From: CAYJAD01 sp964370015
Lineage (GTDB): Bacteria; Desulfobacterota; Desulfovibrionia; Desulfovibrionales; Desulfovibrionaceae
DNA: 16,204 nucleotides
Direction of reading: 5' to 3'
Assembly (NCBI GenBank): GCA_964370015.1
Contig: CAYJHD010000047.1
Location: 1-16,204, forward strand
The notes below the pieces were generated by a model. It saw only the letters and a list, made by a program, of their open reading frames with translations, had not been told where the DNA came from and made no database searches. Position numbers and translations under genes: made by a program. The number at the start of each line of letters is the position of its first letter. Position 1 is the stretch's first letter. Below are positions 7,399 through 13,908 of the stretch, piece by piece.

Positions 7399-7950
7399 CT
7401 ATTCACCCCTCTTTATTGTCTCCCGAAGGACAGCCAATTGCGCGCGCAACGATGCGTCGAGCACTCGGTCACCAACCTCAAGCACTATGCCACCCAGTAT
7501 GGATTTATCCACATCAAAGGTAAGCGCAATGCTTTTACCGGCTTTATCTTCCAATTGCTTTTTAATGGCAGCTTGCTTTTTTGCATCAAGGTTCACAGCC
7601 GTAAGCACATGCCCACGAATGACTCCCTTTTCTTCATCAAGCAATTTACCATAGACATTGGCAATTTCACGAAGACTGGAAAGACGATTTTTATCGGCTA
7701 ACAAAAGGCAGAAATTGGTCACGGTGGCATCGGCTCCCATGTCGGAAAGCACTTTGCCCAAAACTTTTTTCTTTTCTTCTGCCGTTACCACAGGACTTTT
7801 AAACACCTTATCAAGCGCAGGCACACTTACCACGGCAGAGCCAAGCTCTGTGAGGGATGCACCATACTTTTCAAGGTTTTGTATACCAGATTTTTTACCA
7901 ATGGCAAAAAGCGCATTGGCATATCGGCGAGCTATGACGGTGTCGGTCAA
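7399..7950 (-). CDS. atpH: F1Fo ATP synthase delta subunit
   Basis: This encodes 183 residues, typical for delta (OSCP), which ties the peripheral stalk to the top of the F1 head. The N-terminal six-helix domain begins VIARRYANALFAIG, the family signature. The C-terminal part has KSILGGIVLEVGDRVLDASLRAQL, the conserved end motif. Translation begins at a TTG codon: AAGGTGG stands seven bases ahead of TTG 7950-7948, and no ATG lies in frame near the family start. The first four bases (TTGA) overlap the atpF TGA stop, so delta is made by coupled translation. A weak start codon may help set delta at one copy per complex; that is inference. Confidence 0.97.
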   Translation of the reverse strand: MTDTVIARRYANALFAIGKKSGIQNLEKYGASLTELGSAVVSVPALDKVFKSPVVTAEEKKKVLGKVLSDMGADATVTNFCLLLADKNRLSSLREIANVYGKLLDEEKGVIRGHVLTAVNLDAKKQAAIKKQLEDKAGKSIALTFDVDKSILGGIVLEVGDRVLDASLRAQLAVLRETIKRGE

Positions 7951-8504
7951 TTGAGCACCACCTTTGTTAAGGAGTTATTAATGAGCTTGGTGTGCTTTGC
8001 AGCGTCAAGCTTAGTCTCCAAAACTTTTTCCGCAGCGTCCACAATCTCATCGGCAATGGCAGCACGAACATCGGCCAAAATGGCGCGACCTTCATTTTCT
8101 GCTGTACGTCTGGCTGATACAATAATTTGCTCAGCTTGACGCTCTGCTTCTTCGATGATGGCGTTTTTCCCTGCTTCGGCTTGTACCTTGCTCTCTTCGA
8201 TGATGGCCGCACGTTCCTGACTAAGATTGGCTATGGAAGCCTCAAGCTTAGCAAGGTTTTCTTTGGCTTGTTCACGGCGAGTTTCAAGGTCATCAAGCTC
8301 TTGGCGAATACCTTCGCGCCTTCCTGTAAAAAAGGCGCAGGCTTTCTTGCCCACAGCCATGTACAGAATGGCAACAAAGATGGCAATATTGAGCATACGC
8401 CAAGCAAAGTTGTCCCAAGGCAATGGCCCTTCTGCCGCCAAAGCATTGCTTGCTCCAAGCAACACCAAGGCTAAAGCCAGCCCTACACATCTACTTTTGC
8501 TCAA
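7947..8504 (-). CDS. atpF: F1Fo ATP synthase b subunit with N-terminal signal-like segment
   Basis: This encodes 185 residues from TTG at 8504. A longer version from TTG at 8510 is possible, but that codon directly abuts the AGGGGG ribosome site, while the 8504 codon is six bases away. Residues 1-23 look like a signal peptide (positive start, LALALVLLGASNALA, likely cut after A23). The single Fo membrane helix follows at about 33-55. From there to the C-terminus the protein is a long charged helix, the peripheral stalk dimerisation and delta-binding region. The extra N-terminal segment occurs in b subunits of related delta-class bacteria and is absent from E. coli. It is the second of two b-type genes here. 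The 106-base gap ahead of it carries hairpins. The 3' end overlaps atpH by four bases. Confidence 0.93.
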   Translation of the reverse strand: MSKSRCVGLALALVLLGASNALAAEGPLPWDNFAWRMLNIAIFVAILYMAVGKKACAFFTGRREGIRQELDDLETRREQAKENLAKLEASIANLSQERAAIIEESKVQAEAGKNAIIEEAERQAEQIIVSARRTAENEGRAILADVRAAIADEIVDAAEKVLETKLDAAKHTKLINNSLTKVVLN

Positions 8505-8561
8505 AGTCAACCCCCTTTATATTCGGATGTGACGTCTAAACAAATAAGCGCGCTTTGCGAC

Positions 8562-8577
8562 CTAGGTTTAAACCTAG
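8562..8577. promoter_or_regulatory. Perfect 16-bp palindrome between atpF' and atpF
   Basis: CTAGGTTTAAACCTAG is fully self-complementary over 16 bases. It lies in the non-coding gap between the two b-subunit genes, about 57 bases ahead of the atpF start. It could bind a dimeric protein or form a small hairpin in the transcript. I recognise no named regulator for it. Confidence 0.6.
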
Positions 8578-8582
8578 AACGT

Positions 8583-8631
8583 AAAAAGCCCGCCACACGC
8601 CAAAGGCGTGCTAGCCCATGACGCGTGTGGC
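8583..8631 (-). terminator. Terminator-like nested hairpins inside the atp operon, after atpF'
   Basis: Two mutually exclusive stems are present on the minus strand. One pairs CACGCC with GGCGTG around a TTT loop (8610-8596), directly after the atpF' stop. The other pairs GCCACACGC (8631-8623, inside the end of atpF') with GCGTGTGGC (8600-8592) around a 22-base loop. Both are followed by GGGC and five U residues (8587-8583). This could end a share of transcripts or act as an RNA stability or processing element. Full termination is unlikely because the rest of the atp operon lies downstream with no obvious promoter of its own. Confidence 0.6.
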
Positions 8632-9027
8632 AAGCTTATCAGCTAAGCCACTAACTTGTTTTTTCAGTTCGGTAAGCGTGGCATCGGCCTCTGCACGGAA
8701 AGCTTCCTGTGCTTTAGCCAGCTCAGCTTGCGCTGTGCGCCCTGCTGCGCTCACAATTTCCTGCTGCTGTTTAACGCCTTCGCTACGAGCAGCGTCGCGC
8801 AAAGCAGAACCTTCTTGCCTTGCACGGGAAAGTTCGGCCTGATATGCATCAAGACGTTCTTGCGCTTCACGCTCAAAGCCATCGGCAGCATCCACAAGAC
8901 CGTCTACTTTTGCACGGCGTTCTTGTAAAATGGCGCGAATGGGGCGAATAAGCAACACGTTCAGCACATAGAGCGCAATGAAGAAATTCACCATTTGAAT
9001 TAACATGGTGATGTTAAGATCAAGCAT
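8611..9027 (-). CDS. atpF': F1Fo ATP synthase second b-type subunit (b')
   Basis: This encodes 138 residues. A single N-terminal membrane helix (about 5-27, MLIQMVNFFIALYVLNVLLI) is followed by RPIRAILQERRAKVDGLVDAA, the b-subunit signature at the membrane exit. A charged, alanine-rich helix continues to the end. It is shorter than the other b subunit and lacks a signal-like leader, which fits a b/b' heterodimer in the peripheral stalk, as in cyanobacteria and many delta-class sulfate reducers. The ATG at 9027 has a strong GGAGG six bases upstream. It is the first gene of the operon, 50 bases below the -10 element. No a (atpB) or c (atpE) subunit gene is present nearby; in D. vulgaris those are at a separate locus. 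Confidence 0.93.
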   Translation of the reverse strand: MLDLNITMLIQMVNFFIALYVLNVLLIRPIRAILQERRAKVDGLVDAADGFEREAQERLDAYQAELSRARQEGSALRDAARSEGVKQQQEIVSAAGRTAQAELAKAQEAFRAEADATLTELKKQVSGLADKLATRVMG

Positions 9028-9076
9028 TTCACCCTCCTGAATAAATAAATGTGAAAAATCCTATTATCGCTCTTTT

Positions 9077-9105
9077 TTTGTATAGGAAAAAGGCCTTGCT
9101 GTCAA
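9077..9105 (-). promoter_or_regulatory. Promoter of the atp operon
   Basis: On the minus strand a perfect -35 box TTGACA (9105-9100) is followed by a 17-base spacer and a -10-like TACAAA (9082-9077). Transcription would start near 9070, giving a leader of about 43 bases before atpF'. No competing promoter as good is seen in the gap above it. Confidence 0.75.
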
Positions 9106-9109
9106 AGGG

Positions 9110-9493
9110 TATCACGCAAGAGATTGTTTCTTTTTGCACATAGTTTGGCTGGTGATTTGCATGGCCATGACGTTTTTTGAGGGATGTTTTGTACTGAACG
9201 ATACTTTTTTATTTGTAAATATTTTGTTTATGCTATTTTTAAGATTGAGGTAGCTATTATGCTTTTTTTGATGTTATTTACAAATGCAAATATGATTATA
9301 GTTATGGCATATAGTTGGCATGCGCTCCCGCGCGGGGGAAAGGGGCTGGCAGGGGGGCGAAGCCACCCATGAAGCCACTTTCAAAAAAAAGAATATTAAG
9401 ACATAAAATCTTTCATATCCCCGATGGCGAAATTCTACGTCACCTCAAACCCAATGGCGAGGAATCTACGCCACCACAAACCCCAAAAATAAA
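9110..9493. other. Gene-free stretch between the kinase terminator and the atp promoter
   Basis: This stretch holds an AT-rich block (about 9170-9315), then an abrupt GC-rich block (about 9320-9368) with the 10-bp palindrome CCCGCGCGGG (9327-9336) and G-runs, then a two-copy tandem repeat. A plus-strand frame at 9260-9373 starting MLFLMLFTNANMIIVMAY has a GAGG about nine bases upstream. It reads into the GC block and has no other support, so I do not call it a gene. Confidence 0.6.
9424..9484. repeat. Imperfect two-copy tandem repeat, period about 30 bp
   Basis: Copy 1 (9424-9453) and copy 2 (9454-9484) share ATGGCGA, CTACG, CACC and CAAACCC in the same order, with the variable 4-5 bases after ATGGCGA. 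There are only two copies and no spacers of unrelated sequence, so this is not a CRISPR array. Confidence 0.75.
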
Positions 9494-9524
9494 AAATGAC
9501 GATAACTCCACGTTACCGTCATTT
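9487..9524 (-). terminator. Terminator of the FIST/histidine kinase operon
   Basis: On the minus strand, a 13-bp stem (9524-9512 with 9506-9494, including one G-U pair; AAATGACGGTAAC on the 5' side) closes a five-base loop. It runs into a U-rich tract, TTTTTTATTTTT-like, at 9496-9485. It starts about 21 bases after the kinase stop codon. A run of eight U residues also follows that stop. Confidence 0.85.
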
Positions 9525-9545
9525 CAAATAATTCAAAAAAAACTA

Positions 9546-11627
9546 CTAATCCACGAGATATCTCTGCAATTTATTAAGCATCTCACTGACATCCAATGGT
9601 TTTCCAAGGTGATCATCAAGCCCTGCATCCATGCATTTTTGAATATCTTCCTTAAACACGTTGGCTGTCAACGCTATGATGGGCACTGTCTTGGCATAAC
9701 CAGTATTTAAAGCACGAATATCACGGGTGGCTTCATAGCCATCCTTACGCGGCATATGTATATCCATAAGTACCACGTCATATTTTCCGGGGTTATCGCG
9801 GATTTTTTCAAAAGCAATCTGACCATCTTCGGCCGTGTCAATGTCTATGCCGGTGAATTCCAAAATGGTTGCGGCAATTTCTCTATTGATTTCCACATCT
9901 TCCACCAAAAGCAAATGGAATCCCTTAAAGCGGCCTGCAAAATTTTCTTTGGGCGTAAAATTCTTAGCTTCCAAGGTCTTACTGGAACCAAGACAGGTAT
10001 TCATGCAGTCCACCAAACGCGAAGGGAAGATGGGCTTGGTGATGGTTTGATGCAAACCAACCTCTTGCACCTTGGCAATGGTCGCATGGTCCTTGGCATT
10101 GACAACGCCCACCATGACCAAATTTTCATCGTATTCACGCAAACGCGGCACCAAGGCACAAGCATCCATATCCGTAAGTGTATTGTCAATGAAAGCTAAG
10201 TGATACGGATTATCCACATTTTCCGTAATGACAGCCAAGGCTTGCGCACCAGAGCTCACGGCATCGCATGTGATTCCATGGTTTTTAATCATATGCTCCA
10301 AGGCCGAACGCGTTCCGCTAACACCATCGATGACCAGCACACGCATCTTTTCTGGAGATTCTTGTAGTACGTACTTAACGGTGGGACTACCCTTCTCCGC
10401 CTGAATGGAAAAACTAAAAGTGGACCCGTCACCCTCATGAGATTGCAAGGTGATATCACCGCCAAGAAGATTCACAATGCGCTTGGAAATGACGAGGCCA
10501 AGGCCAGTGCCTCCAAATTTACGCGTGATACTGCTATCGGCTTGCATGAAGGGCTGGAACATGCGCTTTTGCTGCTCTTCGCTAATGCCTATGCCGGTGT
10601 CTGTGACGCTCACATCTATGCGGCAAAAGTTTTCTGAAATATTTTGACAGGACACGGAAAGAGAAAGGGTTCCGTATTCTGGCGTAAATTTGGCGGCGTT
10701 GGAAAGAAAATTGGTGATGACCTGTGCTATGCGCTGCTCATCGGAGATAATATTCCAAGGGAAAAGACTATCCATATTCACAATGAAGTTTTGCTTTTTA
10801 TTCTCCACCGTGAAGTTGACCACATTCACCACACGCATGAGCATGTTTTCCAAGTCAAACTCCGTCATGGAAAGCTCAAACTTATTGGCTTCAATCTTGG
10901 ACATGTCCAAAATATCATTGATGACACCAAGCAAATGAGTGGACGCTTCGCCAATACGGTCAAAACAATAATCTTTTCTTTCAAGGGAAGTGGCATCGGA
11001 ACCAATGCTGGTCATGCCAATGATGGCATTCATGGGGGTGCGAATTTCATGGCTCATATTGGCCAAGAAATTGGATTTGGCAAAGTTAGCCCTTTCGGCT
11101 TCTTCCTTGGCCAGCACCACGTCGGTTAAATCATGGAACATGGCCATGACGCCCATATATACATCATTATCATCACGCAAGGGCGAAAAACTCACGGCAT
11201 AGTGCTTATTTTCGCCGTTCATTTCGAGGCTCTTTTTCAAATTGATGGCCACGCCATTTTTAAGGCATTGCTCAAAAAGTGCGTTAAGCTTTACGCTGCG
11301 TTTTCCGAAGAGAAGTTTATCAAAAATTTCCTCGAAATACATACCTTGCAAGGGCTCCACATGGGCCACATTGATATGTTCCAAAAACTTTTGCGTGCAG
11401 TATAGCAGTTCGCCTTTACTATCAAACACAAGTCCAATTTCAGACATATGACTCAAGAGTAGGCTCAAGTAAAGATCTTGCTTTTCCTTTTCTTTAAACA
11501 AAGACAAGGTCACATTTCGTTTGGCCTCCACCGATTGGCGAGCTCTTTCAAGCATGGCCACATAGGTCTGATTTTGACGCAGGAGGCGTTTATTTTCTTT
11601 TTGCAATAATTCCAGTTCTGTCTTCAT
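9546..11627 (-). CDS. Soluble hybrid histidine kinase: coiled coil, PAS, HisKA, HATPase, two receivers
   Basis: This encodes 693 residues from ATG at 11627. An upstream in-frame ATG at 11696 would lie inside the FIST gene and is less likely. Order: charged coiled coil (about 1-55), PAS-like sensor (about 57-170), dimerisation domain with the phospho-acceptor in MSHEIRTP (H193), and ATPase domain with N-box NFLSNAAKF (N310), DTGIGI (343-348) and GGTGLGL (372-378). A first receiver follows (about 428-543), with D481 and K531 but only one Asp in the acidic pocket (VIDG), so it may be degenerate. The second receiver (about 570-693) has the canonical LVEDVEINR, phospho-acceptor D622 (VLMDIHMP) and K676. 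No membrane helix or signal peptide is seen, so it is cytosolic. The gene starts four bases after the FIST stop with no clear ribosome site, implying coupled translation. The FIST partner probably supplies or modulates the input. The output partner is not in the window. Confidence 0.95.
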   Translation of the reverse strand: MKTELELLQKENKRLLRQNQTYVAMLERARQSVEAKRNVTLSLFKEKEKQDLYLSLLLSHMSEIGLVFDSKGELLYCTQKFLEHINVAHVEPLQGMYFEEIFDKLLFGKRSVKLNALFEQCLKNGVAINLKKSLEMNGENKHYAVSFSPLRDDNDVYMGVMAMFHDLTDVVLAKEEAERANFAKSNFLANMSHEIRTPMNAIIGMTSIGSDATSLERKDYCFDRIGEASTHLLGVINDILDMSKIEANKFELSMTEFDLENMLMRVVNVVNFTVENKKQNFIVNMDSLFPWNIISDEQRIAQVITNFLSNAAKFTPEYGTLSLSVSCQNISENFCRIDVSVTDTGIGISEEQQKRMFQPFMQADSSITRKFGGTGLGLVISKRIVNLLGGDITLQSHEGDGSTFSFSIQAEKGSPTVKYVLQESPEKMRVLVIDGVSGTRSALEHMIKNHGITCDAVSSGAQALAVITENVDNPYHLAFIDNTLTDMDACALVPRLREYDENLVMVGVVNAKDHATIAKVQEVGLHQTITKPIFPSRLVDCMNTCLGSSKTLEAKNFTPKENFAGRFKGFHLLLVEDVEINREIAATILEFTGIDIDTAEDGQIAFEKIRDNPGKYDVVLMDIHMPRKDGYEATRDIRALNTGYAKTVPIIALTANVFKEDIQKCMDAGLDDHLGKPLDVSEMLNKLQRYLVD

Positions 11628-11631
11628 ACTA

Positions 11632-12798
11632 CTAAGCTTTTTCAAACATACACACGGTAATGGAAAAGTTATGGAATCTGTTTTCAAGACCACCATGGGG
11701 CAATACCACCGGACAAATTTCGCCCCGACAGTACGACTGGTGAAATGAAACAGTATTGTGCAGCATATCTAGAGCCATATGCGCCTCCGCCAAAAGATTA
11801 CCGCCAAGGATAACGCTACGCCCACCACAGCCCATGATCAAGGCACCCAAAAGATTTTCTTTGTGCTCTTGTATGTCGGCCAAGACGTTTCGTGCGGTTT
11901 CTAAAATTTCTCCGGGATTTTGTAAAGCAAGATAAATGGATGCCCCTGTGGGCATGGCTCCGCCAAAATTCAAATGCTTTTCTGAAGTAACACCCAAGAC
12001 CTCACGGGCCACCATGGGGCTACCGTCATTATAATCCACCAAGAAGGGTAATATGGTGCCGGAATCGCGCAATTCTTGCGACGAAAGCCCCAAAGAGTAA
12101 ATATAATTCATCACTGGCATATCATTGACGGAAAAAACAGTATTTCCTTCAGATGCTGTGATGGTGGCTTTTTTTCTTTGTAGAGCATCGGGGCGTAAGG
12201 AGATGAAATTGAACCGTGCCTTCACAGGGCCTTCAAAGCAGAGCAAGGCCACAACATCTTCGAAAGCTTGCCCATTATGAAAAACAAAGGTGCTTTCGGC
12301 TTCCACCGTGTGACTGGCAGCCATACCGCCAAAAAGAGGCACATTATCGGAAATTTCTGTGAAATAAGAAGTTATTTCTTGCCCGCTGATTTCTCGAGAA
12401 AAAGGCGCGCAAATGCAACAAAGAGCCGGCTTTCCCGTGAGCTGTTCTTGTACTTGAGCATAGGCATCGCGCAGTGCACCTCGAGAGTCCTCTCCCAAGG
12501 GGCGAGATAAGGCACAAGCAAAGGTAATATCTTCACTCACCAGCACCACAAGCGTTAAGAGGCTTATATCTGCCTGCCCATCTCCACAAGACGCAAGGGT
12601 GGTCATACCTATGACATCAAAGGGCAAAGCTTCACTAATGGCAGCCACAACGCCGCTGGTCACGGCATCGGTATGGCACGTCATGAGCCCCACTGCATGT
12701 TTTCCATGCATATCGTCCAAAGGAAGTGCCTGCAAAACTTCTTGCACAGCATCCTGTGCATCATCAATTTCGTAAGTATGAACTACATACATTTGCAT
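11632..12798 (-). CDS. FIST-domain sensory protein
   Basis: This encodes 388 residues with FIST N (about 30-185) and FIST C (about 225-365), and ends with ENRFHNFSITVCMF, the typical end of this family. FIST (F-box and intracellular signal transduction) domains are predicted small-ligand sensors, often encoded beside kinases or chemoreceptors; the ligand is not known. No signal peptide or membrane helix is seen, so it should be cytosolic. Residues 125-131 carry a Cys cluster (ALCCICA) and residue 324 lies in MGCGGRS. I chose ATG at 12798 because AGGA stands eight bases ahead; an in-frame TTG at 12804 is too near that site, and ATG at 12792 is a weaker choice. It is the first gene of a two-gene operon with the hybrid kinase. 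Confidence 0.9.
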   Translation of the reverse strand: MQMYVVHTYEIDDAQDAVQEVLQALPLDDMHGKHAVGLMTCHTDAVTSGVVAAISEALPFDVIGMTTLASCGDGQADISLLTLVVLVSEDITFACALSRPLGEDSRGALRDAYAQVQEQLTGKPALCCICAPFSREISGQEITSYFTEISDNVPLFGGMAASHTVEAESTFVFHNGQAFEDVVALLCFEGPVKARFNFISLRPDALQRKKATITASEGNTVFSVNDMPVMNYIYSLGLSSQELRDSGTILPFLVDYNDGSPMVAREVLGVTSEKHLNFGGAMPTGASIYLALQNPGEILETARNVLADIQEHKENLLGALIMGCGGRSVILGGNLLAEAHMALDMLHNTVSFHQSYCRGEICPVVLPHGGLENRFHNFSITVCMFEKA

Positions 12799-12835
12799 GG
12801 GCAAAATCCTTTGAAGCTAGTTATCATAAAAGCAC

Positions 12836-12863
12836 ATTACACCTTGAGGCAAAGCGGCGTCAA
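12836..12863 (-). promoter_or_regulatory. Promoter of the FIST/histidine kinase operon
   Basis: On the minus strand, TTGACG (12863-12858) and TGTAAT (12841-12836) are separated by 16 bases, each one mismatch from consensus. Transcription would start near 12829, about 31 bases before the FIST start. It sits directly after the terminator of the qmo region. Confidence 0.7.
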
Positions 12864-12938
12864 TAAAAAAGCATCCTCATCAACAGTATATAATATGTCG
12901 TTTTTTCACAAATTCAAGACTTGGAGCCAAAATTTCAC

Positions 12939-12972
12939 AAAAAAAGCTCCCATGACCATGAGCCATGGGAGC
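12939..12972 (-). terminator. Terminator after the qmoD-like gene
   Basis: On the minus strand, GCTCCCATG (12972-12964) pairs perfectly with CATGGGAGC (12954-12946) around a nine-base loop and is followed by seven U residues (12945-12939). It begins 24 bases after the stop codon and separates the qmo group from the FIST/kinase operon. Confidence 0.93.
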
Positions 12973-12996
12973 CATAGGAGCTAAATAGTTTGTAGC

Positions 12997-13728
12997 TTAA
13001 AAGCCAAAACCATCATCATCATTACCGGAAGCGTTGAAGCCAAAGTCACCGGTGATACCGCGTGGGGTATCATCTGATAATTCTTCAGCAGCTTCTTCCA
13101 CGGCTTCAGCACCGGCAGCGGCGGCAACGCCACCCACCACAAGGCCTTTCATATTATCCTTAATGGCGCCTTTAATCATGCTTAAAAGTTCAGCCTGATC
13201 CACAGCCATTTTACCTTGGAAGGGCAAGAGCTCCTTACGTAAGGCACCCATGTCGGTATTCATGGTCTTGATTTTAGCTTCCAGCTGGTCACACTTTTTC
13301 TCAAGTTCGCCGGCTTTGGCTTCTGCGGGCTCAAGCACTTCTATTTTAGCATGCAAAGCGGCAATTTCTGCGCTTTGCGCTTTGTTGGTTTCGTCCATAT
13401 CCTTGAGGCAATCAAGGGTTGTGGCAGCCATGGCTTGCAATTTAGCACTCATGGGCACCATGGACACATTGTCACCCACGTTCTTTTTCTTTTCAGAAAC
13501 GAAGGCGTCCCACTCTGTGGAGCCATCCCATTCCATGGCCACAAAGTCAGGGTATAAAGATGCCAACCATCCGGCGGCAAGGGGGGCTACCACACGGGCG
13601 CAGCAATCGCAAGCAATGGCGCGTCCGGTAAGGTAACCGGCCAATTCTTTTACGTCAGCGTCTTCCTTGCCTACAACGAGAGCAAGCACATTTTCCATGG
13701 GAAAGACTTTACGAGCAACATCAGACAT
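12997..13728 (-). CDS. Coiled-coil protein in the qmoD position downstream of qmoC
   Basis: This encodes 243 residues. Its place after qmoC matches the promoter-distal gene of the qmo operon in Desulfovibrio vulgaris (DVU0851, sometimes called QmoD), a protein of unknown mechanism. I assign it by position, not by a motif I can name. Residues 1-90 form a globular part with CDCC at 40-43 and Trp-rich segments (GWLASLYP, EWDGSTEWDAF). About 105-170 is a strong coiled-coil candidate (Glu, Lys, Leu and Ala heptads), 196-207 is a short apolar Gly/Ala stretch, and the end is acidic with DFGF and DDDGFGF. I chose ATG at 13728, preceded by AGGAGGAGG; the frame is open to ATG at 13785 but without a ribosome site. 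No signal peptide. The Cys cluster could bind metal or be redox-active. It is separated from qmoC by 180 palindrome-rich bases, so it may be independently controlled. Confidence 0.8.
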   Translation of the reverse strand: MSDVARKVFPMENVLALVVGKEDADVKELAGYLTGRAIACDCCARVVAPLAAGWLASLYPDFVAMEWDGSTEWDAFVSEKKKNVGDNVSMVPMSAKLQAMAATTLDCLKDMDETNKAQSAEIAALHAKIEVLEPAEAKAGELEKKCDQLEAKIKTMNTDMGALRKELLPFQGKMAVDQAELLSMIKGAIKDNMKGLVVGGVAAAAGAEAVEEAAEELSDDTPRGITGDFGFNASGNDDDGFGF

Positions 13729-13765
13729 ACGGCCTCCTCCTTGGGAGATCGGGATTATTAAGATG

Positions 13766-13788
13766 AATTTGCAATTTTTTTGCAAATT
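13766..13788. promoter_or_regulatory. AT-rich inverted repeat upstream of the qmoD-like gene
   Basis: AATTTGCAA (13766-13774) and TTGCAAATT (13780-13788) are perfect 9-bp arms around a five-base T loop. On the minus strand this gives A residues in the loop and no U-run after the stem, so it is not a terminator for qmoC. It lies about 38 bases before the qmoD-like start and could be an operator. Confidence 0.5.
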
Positions 13789-13797
13789 TCATGGAGC

Positions 13798-13812
13798 ATT
13801 GACCAGGTCAAT
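13798..13812. promoter_or_regulatory. 15-bp palindrome ATTGACCAGGTCAAT, possible operator
   Basis: The 7-bp arms are perfect around one central base. The TTGAC...GTCAA halves resemble CRP/FNR-family boxes of Desulfovibrio, such as those proposed for HcpR. Those have four central bases between TTGAC and GTCAA, however, and this site has three, so the match is not canonical. A weak -10-like TACTAT lies about ten bases upstream on the minus strand. Confidence 0.5.
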
Positions 13813-13863
13813 AAGATGCAAGCATAGTATGATTTTTTAAAAACTCACCAGTCTTGTATCTTC

Positions 13864-13898
13864 GCCCTGCACAGAACCTTATAAACCCCATGCAGAGC
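13864..13898 (-). other. Hairpin just after the qmoC stop
   Basis: On the minus strand, GCTCTGCAT (13898-13890) pairs with GTGCAGGGC (13872-13864) over nine base pairs, including two G-U pairs, with a 17-base loop. No U-tract follows, so it looks more like an mRNA 3' stability or processing hairpin, or a weak attenuator, than a terminator. Confidence 0.45.
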
Positions 13899-13908
13899 GC
13901 ATCTCCAA

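Noticed and set aside
9260..9373. Small hydrophobic peptide on the plus strand (MLFLMLFTNAN...)
   Set aside because: There is a possible GAGG upstream, but it reads into the GC-rich repeat-like block, sits against the direction of all neighbours, and no promoter or homologue can be shown.
9424..9484. CRISPR-like repeat
   Set aside because: The two copies are directly adjacent and imperfect, with no unique spacers.
13798..13812. Firm HcpR-type binding site
   Set aside because: The half-sites fit but the spacing between TTGAC and GTCAA is three bases rather than four, so it is kept only as a possible operator.
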